A DNA stretch of 64,000 bases from Collinsella aerofaciens (GTDB taxonomy: Bacteria > Actinomycetota > Coriobacteriia > Coriobacteriales > Coriobacteriaceae), in assembly GCF_020181355.1 (NCBI RefSeq), contig NZ_CP084004.1:1922001-1986000 (forward strand), in the 5' to 3' direction. Both the position numbers and the translations under genes were made by a program. Below the pieces are notes generated by a model, which saw only the letters and a program-made list of their open reading frames with translations, did not search any database and had not been told where the DNA came from. Below are positions 7,863 through 16,239 of this stretch, one piece after another; position 1 is the first letter of the stretch, and each line of letters begins with the position of its first letter.

Positions 7863-8453
7863 ATGAGGAACTACTATCAAATCAAAACCGTCGCATCGGC
7901 CCCTCCAAGGAGGCTCATCCCGATCGGAAAAGTCATCAGCGTTACTGGGCTTGTATTGGCAATTGTCAGTTTCTTTTCCGCTCTGCCATCGAGTGCCAAC
8001 ATATATGGCTCGCTTTCTTTTACTTTCTTACTCCTTGGCTTATTCTTTTTTGTGGACGGGCTCTTTCTTGTTATTACTGCATCAAGGCAACAAGAGAATC
8101 TACTAGGGCTACGCCAATCGCTCCTAGAAGATGATCCGCAAATCGCCGCGAGCGCCGAAGAGTTTATGTCTCAGCGAAAGGCCCTGACACAGCAAGGCGA
8201 AATTACTGGCATCTTCATTGTCCATAATGCAACCAAAGATCTGTACTACGTAGGCCAAAGCGCAAAGGCAATTGATCGAGCGGCCATACAGTTTCTCGGT
8301 AGGGGCAATTGCGATGTGTATGCCGATTACAAGTACGGTGACTCATTCAACGTGCGAATAATCCAGCTGTCGGAAAGCGGCTACGAAAGTCTCAATGAGC
8401 TAAAACGCGCAGCGATACAAGCGCTCGAGGCTGCTGGCGAGGAGCTTTATTAA
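7863..8453 (+). CDS. Membrane protein with GIY-YIG-like domain
   Basis: A 196-residue protein with two N-terminal membrane helices (about residues 20-42 and 48-73) followed by a C-terminal domain starting near residue 115. That domain reads GEITGIFIVHNATKDLYYVG then QSAKAIDRAAIQFLGRGNCD and YADYKYGDSF, matching the GIY-YIG nuclease fold: GIF/YYVG core, then the conserved Arg in the following helix. GIY-YIG domains usually cut DNA, so tethering one to the membrane is unusual. It heads a three-gene accessory cluster reading the same way. Function is unknown; action on incoming DNA at the membrane is a speculation. Confidence 0.6.
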   Translation: MRNYYQIKTVASAPPRRLIPIGKVISVTGLVLAIVSFFSALPSSANIYGSLSFTFLLLGLFFFVDGLFLVITASRQQENLLGLRQSLLEDDPQIAASAEEFMSQRKALTQQGEITGIFIVHNATKDLYYVGQSAKAIDRAAIQFLGRGNCDVYADYKYGDSFNVRIIQLSESGYESLNELKRAAIQALEAAGEELY

Positions 8454-8476
8454 GGGCGACTGTTAGGATTAATGCA

Positions 8477-9001
8477 ATGGCAAGCTCAAATAACACAGGC
8501 AACAACGAGGAATTAACGCCGTCCGTCGAAGAAACGCTTCTTAACGAATCCGGCTCGATTGCCAGGGTCAAATCGTTCTCATGGATTTGGTTTATCAATA
8601 AGGAGCGAATCCACGACATAAATCCTGTCCAATGCGGCAAATGGATGTTCTTCTTCTCTCCATTCAAAACCGCCCTCATGGACGACATTGTCGGAACCGC
8701 AGTTCTTGATGGCGTCGTCGTAGAGGCCAAATACTCGAATCCCGAAACGCTCATCGCGGCGGGCTCGAAACAAGGTGTCTGCTGCTTTTACCTAAACGGA
8801 AACGATAGAGAAAGCCATAAGAGGGTACTGAGCTACATGCTGGAAAACGGGCTAATCAGGAAGACAAAGACTGGAAAGCTGTATAACATTTCGTTCAAGT
8901 TCGACACTGAGACCTACGCAGGAAAGTACAAGGGGAGCGGCTTCTCCGGAAAGATAAAGCTCGCGGACTTCGTTGACCTGGAGACGGGAGAGTTTATTTA
9001 A
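8477..9001 (+). CDS. Uncharacterised protein
   Basis: A 174-residue soluble protein, no signal or membrane segment. The middle carries INPVQCGKWMFFF and a strand-helix pattern through VVVEAKYSNPE; the end is basic then acidic (FSGKIKLADFVDLETGEFI). I do not recognise the family. It starts 23 bp after the GIY-YIG membrane gene and ends 111 bp before the dCTP-deaminase-like gene, so the first two could form an operon while the third has its own promoter. Confidence 0.6.
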   Translation: MASSNNTGNNEELTPSVEETLLNESGSIARVKSFSWIWFINKERIHDINPVQCGKWMFFFSPFKTALMDDIVGTAVLDGVVVEAKYSNPETLIAAGSKQGVCCFYLNGNDRESHKRVLSYMLENGLIRKTKTGKLYNISFKFDTETYAGKYKGSGFSGKIKLADFVDLETGEFI

Positions 9002-9041
9002 GGGTGCGTGCCGAGTAGAGAAGTTGAACTTACTTCACCTG

Positions 9042-9088
9042 TGTCCCCTTTGGGGACAGCCGCCAGTGCAATACCTCAGTGCTATACT
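9042..9088 (+). promoter_or_regulatory. Extended -10 promoter with upstream inverted repeat
   Basis: TGCTATACT at 9080-9088 is a good extended -10, 24 bp before the start codon at 9113. Upstream, TGTCCCC (9042-9048) and GGGGACA (9052-9058) form a 7-bp inverted repeat with a 3-base spacer, where the -35 region and a possible regulator site would fall. Confidence 0.5.
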
Positions 9089-9112
9089 CGTTGTCCTAAG
9101 GAAGTGGTTCAT

Positions 9113-9898
9113 ATGTACTTGAGCGATACTAAGATTCAAGAGCTTATCGACAACAAGGTGCTGCTCAATGCCGATGCTTCGAACATCGGTCAGGTTACGT
9201 ATGACTTGCGCACCGACGGATTCTACATTAATGAAAGCAAGCAATCCGAGGTCGAACTTGGCCCTGGAGACTCAACTTTTGTCTCCTGCGTTGAATGTGT
9301 CGCGCTACCCAACAATCTGACCGCTAGCGTACTTCTGCGCAATTCGCGCATTCGCCAGGGGCTTTCTTTGGATGCACCTCTGTATTTCCCCGGCCATGGA
9401 ACAAGGCTGTTCTACCGTATTACAAATGTAAGCGGCAGCACCATTGCCCTCGATAAGTCTAAGGGCATCGCGCAGGTAGCATTCCAGCACGTCGAAGGCA
9501 CGGTTGCCCATCCTTACCATGGAGCCTTTTCCGATGAGCTCAACTTTAATGGGCTCGCCGACTATTCCGATGTCTACGCCGGAGAACTCAAAAAGGTCGA
9601 AGACAAAAAAGAAGAGGTCGCCAATATCGAATCTCGTATTTACGGTAATGTCCTGGCACTCTTTGCTATCTTCGCCGCGATCTTTACACTCGTAAACGTT
9701 AATGCCGGAGGGATTTCTTCCGATATAACGACCGTCCGTTTCGTTGCGCTTGATCTGCTGATTATCGGCGGATTCTTGGTCCTTGCGTCCGCAATTGAGG
9801 CCTTTCTTGTTAAGGACAAAGAGAATAAGGCGCCGCTTCCGCTCTGGATAGGCATCATATGTATCTTAGCGGCGGTCGTCCTTGCTTTACGTAAATAG
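9113..9898 (+). CDS. dCTP-deaminase-fold protein with membrane tail
   Basis: A 261-residue protein. The ATG at 9113 is preferred because it has AAGGAAG upstream and starts the domain with YLSDTKIQELI as in dCTP deaminases. Residues 1-165 follow the dCTP deaminase/dUTPase trimer fold (VTYDLRTDGFY, RNSRIRQGLSLDAP, FPGHGTRLFYRITN). By eye, the catalytic Ser and Glu of E. coli Dcd correspond to N77 and R102, so deamination is doubtful; nucleotide binding may remain. A coiled linker leads to about three membrane helices (residues 190-260). This suggests a membrane-anchored nucleotide sensor or effector. No neighbour reveals its pathway. Confidence 0.6.
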   Translation: MYLSDTKIQELIDNKVLLNADASNIGQVTYDLRTDGFYINESKQSEVELGPGDSTFVSCVECVALPNNLTASVLLRNSRIRQGLSLDAPLYFPGHGTRLFYRITNVSGSTIALDKSKGIAQVAFQHVEGTVAHPYHGAFSDELNFNGLADYSDVYAGELKKVEDKKEEVANIESRIYGNVLALFAIFAAIFTLVNVNAGGISSDITTVRFVALDLLIIGGFLVLASAIEAFLVKDKENKAPLPLWIGIICILAAVVLALRK

Positions 9899-9935
9899 TC
9901 AAGAGTTTAAGGGTAAGCAATATGGCTTCCGAGAC

Positions 9936-9964
9936 GGGGTGCCCTGCGTTGGCCGGGGCACCCC
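9936..9964 (+). terminator. Possible terminator after deaminase-fold gene
   Basis: GGGGTGCCC pairs with GGGCACCCC across an 11-base loop. The T-rich stretch is delayed (ACTTTTATTTTT about 15 bases on), so strength is uncertain. Confidence 0.5.
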
Positions 9965-10231
9965 TATCTGTTGATCGGACTTTTATTTTTCAAATTAAAT
10001 GGCCGCCATAGCAGCCCCAACACATCTGCAATTTAAAAAACGCATGTCGCAAAAGCGTAAAACCGGGGTCTGGTCGAAAGATCTAGGTTTTTCCCGCACT
10101 ACGCCTGTATCTAGGACCTCGTATCCGGAAGCCGCTCCCGCGACGAGCTCGTCAAAGAGCTAAGGCGCAATTGCGTTGTGTGTTTCGACGGCGCGTCGCG
10201 CGTATAAAATCTAAGCATCCAAACTCTAACT
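9965..10231. other. Intergenic region with possible DUF3825 promoter
   Basis: No gene is seen. TATAAAAT at about 10203-10210, preceded by a GC-rich palindromic stretch (GGCGCGTCGCGCG), may be the -10 of the DUF3825 gene, but its -35 is not clear. Confidence 0.35.
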
Positions 10232-11041
10232 ATGAAATGGAATGGACGCCACATGGAACTCCCTAGCACCCTGTGCAGCAATGTCTACGACTTTGCGTTT
10301 TGCCACGAGCCCCGCTACGACCGCCTGGTCGACCTCGCCGACCCCGAGGACTGGGGTCCCGGCAACCGCATTCTCAAAAACTACCTGTCGTTTTCGTTTA
10401 GCCGCGCGGTGTTCCTGACCGAGCGCGACGTGGACCAGACCGCCCCGTCCAACTTGCCGCTGGTGTTCGACGACGACCGCTGCCTATTCAACACCGGCCT
10501 GTACACGCGCCGCTACGAGACCATCTACGGTCTGTTTGAGCCCAACACCAAGCCCGATGCGCGCCAGCGCTGGTTTTTGAAGGGTTTCTTTAAGGAAAGC
10601 GATCCCATGCTGGTCTCGTTTGAATACCTGCCGTGCCGCGTGCGCTTTGCCGAGGACCCCTCCGAGCTGGTCTTTGACTACCGCCTGCCCATCCGTTCCA
10701 ACATCGACCACATTCTGGGCGACGAGGAGAACCTCACGCGTATTCCCGCCAGCCTGATGGGGGAGGGCAACTCGCTGCTGCTGCGCCGCGCCTTTGAGGG
10801 AGCCGTCGTCGAGGCCGCCCGCCGCGCCGCCGCCAATTACACGCTCGCCGTGCCGCAGTTCTACGGCGGTCGGATCCAACTGCTGCTGCCGCTGTGCCTA
10901 ACCGGCGACAAGCCCGAACTGTCGCTGACCATCCAGCGCGAGGACGGCTTCTACGCCGCGCGCACCTGCCTCACGCTCGACATGGCCTATAACAATGCTC
11001 GACTTATCTGCCGTCCCGAGACCTCGTGGATTAAACGATAA
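10232..11041 (+). CDS. DUF3825 domain protein
   Basis: A 269-residue soluble protein matching DUF3825 along its length: the C-terminal half contains FYGGRIQLLLPLCL, then CLTLDMAYNNARLI, the most typical block of this family. DUF3825 proteins are often linked to predicted RNA-binding modules and are of unknown function. A second ATG at 10253 (MELPSTL) could also start the protein. Codon use and GC resemble the core genes. It stands alone, followed 139 bp later by tRNA-Val. Confidence 0.75.
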   Translation: MKWNGRHMELPSTLCSNVYDFAFCHEPRYDRLVDLADPEDWGPGNRILKNYLSFSFSRAVFLTERDVDQTAPSNLPLVFDDDRCLFNTGLYTRRYETIYGLFEPNTKPDARQRWFLKGFFKESDPMLVSFEYLPCRVRFAEDPSELVFDYRLPIRSNIDHILGDEENLTRIPASLMGEGNSLLLRRAFEGAVVEAARRAAANYTLAVPQFYGGRIQLLLPLCLTGDKPELSLTIQREDGFYAARTCLTLDMAYNNARLICRPETSWIKR

Positions 11042-11129
11042 AGGGTGGTTAAGCTGCGGGTTTGTTGACTGATCGGGTTGAAACGGTGTGACTTGCTCCC
11101 ACGAATTTAAAATCGGGGGCAAAAAGTTC

Positions 11130-11159
11130 TTGGTAAACCACGTGCGGCTATGTTAGTAT
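11130..11159 (+). promoter_or_regulatory. Promoter of tRNA-Val
   Basis: TTGGTA and TAGTAT are separated by 18 bp, ending 20 bp before the first base of the tRNA. Confidence 0.6.
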
Positions 11160-11179
11160 CTCTTTTGCCGAAAGGCGAC

Positions 11180-11254
11180 GGGCGATTGGCTCAGGGGTAG
11201 AGCATATCCTTCACACGGATGGGGTCACAAGTTCGAATCTTGTATCGCCCACCA
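11180..11254 (+). tRNA. tRNA-Val (CAC)
   Basis: A complete cloverleaf: acceptor GGGCGAT pairs with ATCGCCC, the anticodon stem flanks a loop TTCACAC giving anticodon CAC, the T arm has GTTCGAATC, and CCA is encoded. It decodes GTG valine codons. Confidence 0.92.
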
Positions 11255-11265
11255 TCTAAAGCGCA

Positions 11266-11303
11266 GGTCAGAGGTGTTAATCCTCTGGCCTTTTTCTTTT
11301 TGA
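11266..11303 (+). terminator. tRNA-Val terminator, target of the IS1249-type element
   Basis: GGTCAGAGG pairs with CCTCTGGCC (one wobble) across a 7-base loop, followed by TTTTTCTTTTT. The IS element entered directly after this T-tract, duplicating CTTTTTGA, so the terminator itself survives. Confidence 0.8.
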
Positions 11304-12657
11304 GGCTTATAGGACAAAATGTGTGTCCACGTTGGGGGCATCGGCGCAGGTCGATGCCCCTTTTTCAGCCGTTTAAATTCCGCGCCCGCTTTTAACCGCT
11401 CGGACAGAATGTGTGTCCGGTTTCCTATCGTTCCCGCAGGTAGATAACCTTTTCCGGAACCGTTAAATACCATTTCGGAAGAGGTGCCCATGAAGGCCGT
11501 TTATTGCCCCTACTGCGGCGGTCGGACCAAGCGCAACGGCAGGACCTCGTCGGGGTCCCAGCGGTGGAGGTGCACGGCCTGCGGCGCGTCGACGACCGTG
11601 AGGTACGACGACACGGCGACGAGGCTGGACGAGTTCCTCGGGTGGCTCCTCTCGAGGGACTCGCAGGCCATGATGCCGGGCGGCGGGCGGTCCTTCAGGC
11701 GCAGGACGGCCGAGTTCTGGGAGGTCTGGCCGATGCCCGTCCCCGACGGCGAGCTCCACCGCGTGCTCCACGTGGACGGGATCCGGGTCGCGCGCGACCT
11801 CGTCGTGCTCATATGCTGCAGCGGCGAGCGGGTGGTCTCCTGGTACATGGCGAGGTCGGAGAACTCGAGGGCGTGGTCGGCCCTCATGTCGCCGATCCCG
11901 GCGCCCGAGGTGGTCGTCACCGACGGCGGGAGCGGGTTCGCCAAGGCCGTGCGCGAGACCTGGCCGCGCACCAGGGTCCAGAGGTGCACCTTCCACGCCT
12001 TCTCGCAGGTCAAGCGCTACACGACGACGCGGCCGAAGCTCCAGGCGGGGCGCGAGCTCTACCTCATCGCGCGCGACCTCATGGGCATCGAGACGCTGCA
12101 CCAGGCCGAGCTCTGGGTCGAGCGCTACCTCGACTGGTGCGGGTTCTGGGCCGACTTCCTGGAGGACAGGACCGTGGTGGACGGCAGGAGGGTCTACACC
12201 CACGAGAGGCTGAGGCGGGCGCGCTCGTCGCTGTCGTCGCTGGTGTCGGCGGGGACGCTGTTCACCTACCTCGACCCCGCCCTGGCCAAGGCCGGCCCGC
12301 TGCCGTCGACCAACAACATGATCGAGGGAGGGGTGAACTCGCAGCTGAGGGCCGTCCTGCGCAACCACCGGGGGCTGACGTCGGTCAAGCGCGTGAAGGC
12401 GGTATTCTGGTGGTGCCACGCGCACTCGGGGGACGCGAGGACGGCGCGCGAGAAGCTCGCCACGATGCCGACCGACGCGGACATCGACTTCCTGTTCAGC
12501 GTCTACTCCGCCTCGCCGTCGCGTGACGACGGAGGGCCGGAGTGGGGCGACAGGGCAGTGTGGGAGGACCTCCACCACAGGGACCCGTACCCGTTCTGGC
12601 TGGATTAATGGATGGAAACGGGTGTTCTATCGGGACACACATTTTGTCCTATAAGCC
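11304..12657 (+). mobile_element. IS1249-type element (IS256 superfamily), 1354 bp
   Basis: Perfect 25-bp inverted ends: GGCTTATAGGACAAAATGTG opening at 11304-11328, with the complement at 12633-12657. The 8-bp direct repeat CTTTTTGA flanks both sides (11296-11303 and 12658-12665), the size expected for IS256 relatives. One transposase gene is carried in the + direction. The element sits in the terminator of tRNA-Val and looks intact. Confidence 0.92.
11490..12608 (+). CDS. IS1249-family transposase
   Basis: A 372-residue transposase. The N-terminus carries a zinc ribbon (CPYCGG ... CTACG, residues about 6-30) as in IS1249 proteins. The DDE triad is visible in VLHVDGIRV, VVTDGGSGF and NNMIEGGVNSQL, with RCTFHAFSQVK after the second Asp, the usual IS256-superfamily layout. 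The ATG at 11490 follows GGAAGAGG; a GTG six bases earlier is also possible. It is full length with no disruption. Confidence 0.9.
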   Translation: MKAVYCPYCGGRTKRNGRTSSGSQRWRCTACGASTTVRYDDTATRLDEFLGWLLSRDSQAMMPGGGRSFRRRTAEFWEVWPMPVPDGELHRVLHVDGIRVARDLVVLICCSGERVVSWYMARSENSRAWSALMSPIPAPEVVVTDGGSGFAKAVRETWPRTRVQRCTFHAFSQVKRYTTTRPKLQAGRELYLIARDLMGIETLHQAELWVERYLDWCGFWADFLEDRTVVDGRRVYTHERLRRARSSLSSLVSAGTLFTYLDPALAKAGPLPSTNNMIEGGVNSQLRAVLRNHRGLTSVKRVKAVFWWCHAHSGDARTAREKLATMPTDADIDFLFSVYSASPSRDDGGPEWGDRAVWEDLHHRDPYPFWLD

Positions 12658-12665
12658 CTTTTTGA

Positions 12666-12994
12666 CACCAAATCTGACACCAAAACCAAATCGCAGTCGT
12701 CTAAGGCGAGATTTTTATTCCACCCTTTTTCTGACGCCATTGCACGTTTTGCATAAAATGCATGCGTATTTTCATTGAACTCCCCATGTGATTCGAGCGC
12801 AAATGTGGAGACAGGGACCACATGCCCAGAGCGTCTTCCAGCGGATTTCTATCACACGACGGTTTTCGGCAGAACTCGTCAAGCTTTTGGTCAGCGTTTG
12901 GTCAGCTTCCGGTACTTACCCGCATGATGCCCCAGTAGATAATCGTCCACGACCACAACCGCATGGTCTACGGCCGCTACCAGGGGAGGCGCAA
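12666..12994. other. Gene-poor gap after the IS1249-type element
   Basis: About 330 bp without a supportable gene. It opens with two GACACCAAA-like repeats and later holds GCATAAAATGCATGCGTATT, an AT-rich palindromic stretch. The right part is open in the frame of the next gene (from 12788) but lacks a ribosome site and protein-like composition. Confidence 0.4.
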
Positions 12995-14152
12995 ATGGAC
13001 GAAATCGTCTGCGCAAACACCGCATTCCGCTATTGGCGCTGCCCACCGCAGGTGCGCGACCTCTACCCGCGCCTACCCAACTCCGAAGAAGGCTGGCGAG
13101 CTCTATCCCAAGCCCCTTTCGTAACCGACGTCCTCAAGACCCCGATTATCGCTGTTGCTTCGCCAGGTTGTTGTAATCAACACTCGGGATTGCGCTCCAC
13201 TATTCGCTGGGAAGGGGCATCGGATGTCAGCACAACAATCGACACTCATTTAGGCTTTTGTGTCACCAATCCGCTTAACACGTTATTTACTATGACGCGC
13301 TTTGTGTCCCAAATAGATCTCGTACTGGCTATGTACGAACTTTGCGGCTGGTTTTCTGTATTCGAGCCGGCTCCCGCTGCCGAAATGCAGCTGAAAATGG
13401 CGGTAGAGGAGAATCGCAATTCCAGCACGCAGGATTTGTTCGAACTTGGAGAGGGCGAAGACGAGGTTCCATGGAAACGAGTTTATGCCCGCGCAACCGT
13501 AAAGGACCCAGATAATGATGGCCAAACGAGCAAGCGTAAGGATGAAAGAGAGGTTACGAAACTCAAAGGTACTTCTCTTTGGATGAGAAAGCCGCTCATC
13601 GAACTAAGCGATCTGCATCGATTCGCCGACAAGGTCAAAAGTCAAATGTGGGGAAAGCAGTTTTATGATGCCACTCAGCAGGTTATCGGCATTGCTGCGT
13701 CCCCACTCGAGGTCGCTGGGGTCCTGCTTCTAAGTCGTTCTCGACGTCAAGGTGGTGCAGGATTCAGATACGTGTACCTCAACGATTTAACCCCTCTATC
13801 CGTGGCAGCGCAAAGCATCGCAGGTCAAAAGGTTTGCTACGGCGACATCGTGATTGTAAACCCAATCCTAATGAAGGCAGTAATTATAGAGATCCAAGGT
13901 GAAGTCATCCATGGATCAGGCGCGGTGCTTGACCACGATGCAGAGCGCATGACTGCGCTCCAGAGTATGGGTTTCGACGTGTTCCTGGTAACCCACGATA
14001 TGCTTAACGACAAAACGCAGCTAGACACCATAGTTAAAAGTATCTGCAGTCGCTTGGGGATTCGATATAAAGCCAAATCCGAGGCAATGAAGTGCGCCGA
14101 GACGCGACTACGAGCAAATGTTTTGTGCAACTGGTTGGAAATCGGAAATTAG
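12995..14152 (+). CDS. Uncharacterised protein with nuclease-like C-terminus
   Basis: A 385-residue protein starting at the ATG preceded by CAGGGGAGG. The N-terminus (MDEIVCANTAFRYWRCPPQV) is followed by a poorly conserved middle. The last 100 residues resemble the DUF559/Vsr type of restriction-endonuclease-like fold: VIIEIQGEVIHGSG, then DHDAERMTALQSMGFDVFLV, where the ExQ, the paired D..R and the final strand are typical. Activity is inferred only. It is solitary, lies between two insertion sequences, and has lower GC than the core genes, all signs of acquired DNA. Confidence 0.5.
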   Translation: MDEIVCANTAFRYWRCPPQVRDLYPRLPNSEEGWRALSQAPFVTDVLKTPIIAVASPGCCNQHSGLRSTIRWEGASDVSTTIDTHLGFCVTNPLNTLFTMTRFVSQIDLVLAMYELCGWFSVFEPAPAAEMQLKMAVEENRNSSTQDLFELGEGEDEVPWKRVYARATVKDPDNDGQTSKRKDEREVTKLKGTSLWMRKPLIELSDLHRFADKVKSQMWGKQFYDATQQVIGIAASPLEVAGVLLLSRSRRQGGAGFRYVYLNDLTPLSVAAQSIAGQKVCYGDIVIVNPILMKAVIIEIQGEVIHGSGAVLDHDAERMTALQSMGFDVFLVTHDMLNDKTQLDTIVKSICSRLGIRYKAKSEAMKCAETRLRANVLCNWLEIGN

Positions 14153-14541
14153 CCGCAGCAAGGCGCTAATACGACCTAGTTTGCTTGCTAGCGAATTAGC
14201 TTCATTTCAAAACTATGTCGGATTACGGGGCCGGACCCGGACCTGCCGTCCATACCCTGCATTTCACGGAATGCGCAAGTCGTCTACCTGCGGTTTTGAT
14301 TTTGCCGATTACGGCATGCTCGGGGGTCGCCGGCCTGGCCCCGTAAACCGGCATGGTTTTGAAGTCGCTGGGCGGGCGGGAGCTTGATCGCCCCCGATAG
14401 CGGGCCCGACGCCGGCGGGATGGCCGTTGAGCGGATGGCGGACCGCGCTGCGAAAGCGAAAACGGCGTACGGTGGAACTCGAGATGTCATATGGGCGCTG
14501 GAAAGTCGGGCGGCGGCAGCGCCCCCCCCGCGCCCCGCCGG
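14153..14541. other. Gap with a short inverted-repeat element
   Basis: No gene is seen. TTACGGGGCC at 14223-14232 and GGCCCCGTAA at 14337-14346 are perfect inverted copies bounding 124 bp, with further partial pairing just inside (GGACC and GGTCG blocks). It could be a small non-autonomous element or a large foldback. The last 13 bp (14529-14541) are the duplicated target of IS30 copy 2. Confidence 0.4.
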
Positions 14542-16162
14542 GGTTGATTTTCAATCTCAACGCAACAGCCTGAACGGGCCCCGCGTTTCCGCAGCTAGCG
14601 CAACGCGGAAATAGCCCCCGGCACCTGCTCGTCGCCTCGTTTCCGCAGGTGGAGAGGCTGTGGAGGCCGGTGCCCCCATGCCGCCGCCGCATGCTCCGCC
14701 AGCCCGCCGCGCAGCCGTTCCGGACTCAGCGCAACGGGCCCTCCGGCCCATGTCCCGGCCCGCCGCCTATCCCGCCAGCGGCCCCTCGCCCCTCGCGGCC
14801 CTGGCCCTGTCGATGCAGCCGGGCGTGAGGTCGAGCTCGCCGGGCGCCAGCTCCTCTATCCCGAACGCGTCCATGAGGGCGGAGGCGTCCTCCCCGAGGG
14901 CCGCCCGCAGCACGCGCGCCGGCGTCAGGAACCCGAGCGCCCCCCTCGGCTCGGAGTTCACCTGCGACATGAGCAGCGCGCAGTCCGCCGCCGTCAGCCG
15001 GTCGAACCTGGCCCCTGCGCCCTTGGGCAGCAGCTTCCTGATCTCCACGTGGTTCTTCTCGCACGCGCCCTTCTGCTGGCTCTGCCGGGGGTCGCAGTAG
15101 AAGAGCCTGGTCTCGCCGTCCCGCTCGCCGAACAGCGCCGCGATGGCGCCCTCGTCGGCGAACTCGCTCCCGTTGTCGGTGAGCACGGCGCCGAAGGCGC
15201 GCCTCGCGCCGTCCTCGCCGAGGACCCCGCGCAGGGAGGAGAGCGCCGCCAGGACCGAGGCGCACGTGCCGTCCGGCAGCGGCAGGGCCAGCTGGAAGCG
15301 GCTCGGGCGGTGCAGGAGCGTGAGGAGCCTGGCGGAGTCGCCCCTGGGGCCCTCGACGGTGTCCATCTCCCAGGCCGCGGCGCAGGCGTCCTCGCCGAGC
15401 GCGAGGAACGACGCGTGCGACCTGCGCGCCGAGTGGGACGTCGCCCTCTTCGGGGCCCGGCGCGACCTCGGCCTGTAGCCGACCTTGCGCCTGAGCTCCA
15501 TGTTCGTCATGCCGTCGTAGCCGGCGTCCACCCACCTGTAGACGGTGGAGGCGCTGAGCCCGGGGGTCGTCGCCGCTATCTGCTGCGGGGAGAGCCCGCG
15601 CGCGAGCCCGTCCCTGATGGCCGCTAGCTTGGCGGCGGCGCCCTCCTCGGTCTCGTCGATCCCGGACCTGCTCGCCGAGAGCTCGGCGTCGGCCGCCTCC
15701 TGCGCCCTCCTGGCGCTGTAGAACACCCTGGGCCTCCTCGAGCAGCCGTAGCCCCTCCTGTGCGAGCAGCCGTTGCAGCACCTCGGCCACGCGGAGAGCC
15801 TGGGGCAGGCCCCCGACAGGTCCGCGGGCGCGGGCTCGCCGTAGCGCGAGCGCGGCGCGGTGACGTAGCGGTGCGCCGCCACCTCCCTGGTCACGGTCGA
15901 CGGCGACCTGCCGAGCTCCGCGGCGATCTCGCGGGCGCTGCGGTTGCGGTCGAGCATCCTCTCGACCGTGTTCCTCTCGTGCCTCGTGAGCCTCCCGTAC
16001 GACCTTCCGGACGGCTTGGGTCTGGACATGCCGGCCTCCCTCCATCGCGGGCCGGGGGATTCCGGCCCCTCTGGGGTTGCCTACCCGGATTCGCGCCTCA
16101 GGACTCAGCGCAACGCGTTGCGCTGAGTCCTGAGGCTGTTGCAATGAAAATGAGAATCAAGG
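14542..16162 (-). mobile_element. IS30-family insertion sequence, copy 2 (1621 bp)
   Basis: Same length and ends as copy 1, in reverse orientation. The 13-bp direct repeat CGCGCCCCGCCGG flanks it at 14529-14541 and 16163-16175. The 42-bp palindrome lies at 16095-16136. It landed immediately upstream of the tRNA-Ala promoter, 36 bp before the -35 box, leaving the promoter intact. Confidence 0.95.
14767..16029 (-). CDS. IS30-family transposase, copy 2
   Basis: A 420-residue translation identical to that of copy 1, with the N-terminal helix-turn-helix, the WEMDTVEG / VLTDNGSEF / EKNHVEIRK catalytic acids and no disruption. It reads away from the downstream tRNA genes. Confidence 0.95.
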   Translation of the reverse strand: MSRPKPSGRSYGRLTRHERNTVERMLDRNRSAREIAAELGRSPSTVTREVAAHRYVTAPRSRYGEPAPADLSGACPRLSAWPRCCNGCSHRRGYGCSRRPRVFYSARRAQEAADAELSASRSGIDETEEGAAAKLAAIRDGLARGLSPQQIAATTPGLSASTVYRWVDAGYDGMTNMELRRKVGYRPRSRRAPKRATSHSARRSHASFLALGEDACAAAWEMDTVEGPRGDSARLLTLLHRPSRFQLALPLPDGTCASVLAALSSLRGVLGEDGARRAFGAVLTDNGSEFADEGAIAALFGERDGETRLFYCDPRQSQQKGACEKNHVEIRKLLPKGAGARFDRLTAADCALLMSQVNSEPRGALGFLTPARVLRAALGEDASALMDAFGIEELAPGELDLTPGCIDRARAARGEGPLAG

Positions 16163-16198
16163 CGCGCCCCGCCGGCGAAAGTTTTTCCAAAATTGCCC

Positions 16199-16227
16199 TT
16201 GCATCGCCGTGAGAGTTCCCGTATAGT
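16199..16227 (+). promoter_or_regulatory. Promoter of tRNA-Ala copy 1
   Basis: TTGCAT and TATAGT with a 17-bp spacer, 12 bp before the mature tRNA. Confidence 0.8.
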
Positions 16228-16239
16228 ACTTCTTCGCAC

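Noticed and set aside
11463-12578. 371-residue frame opposite the IS1249-type transposase
   Set aside because: Arg/Pro-rich antisense shadow of a gene with clear catalytic motifs.
11180-14346. Prophage or integrative element attached at tRNA-Val
   Set aside because: No integrase gene and no repeat of the tRNA 3' end was found downstream; the adjacent mobile DNA is explained by the IS1249-type element.
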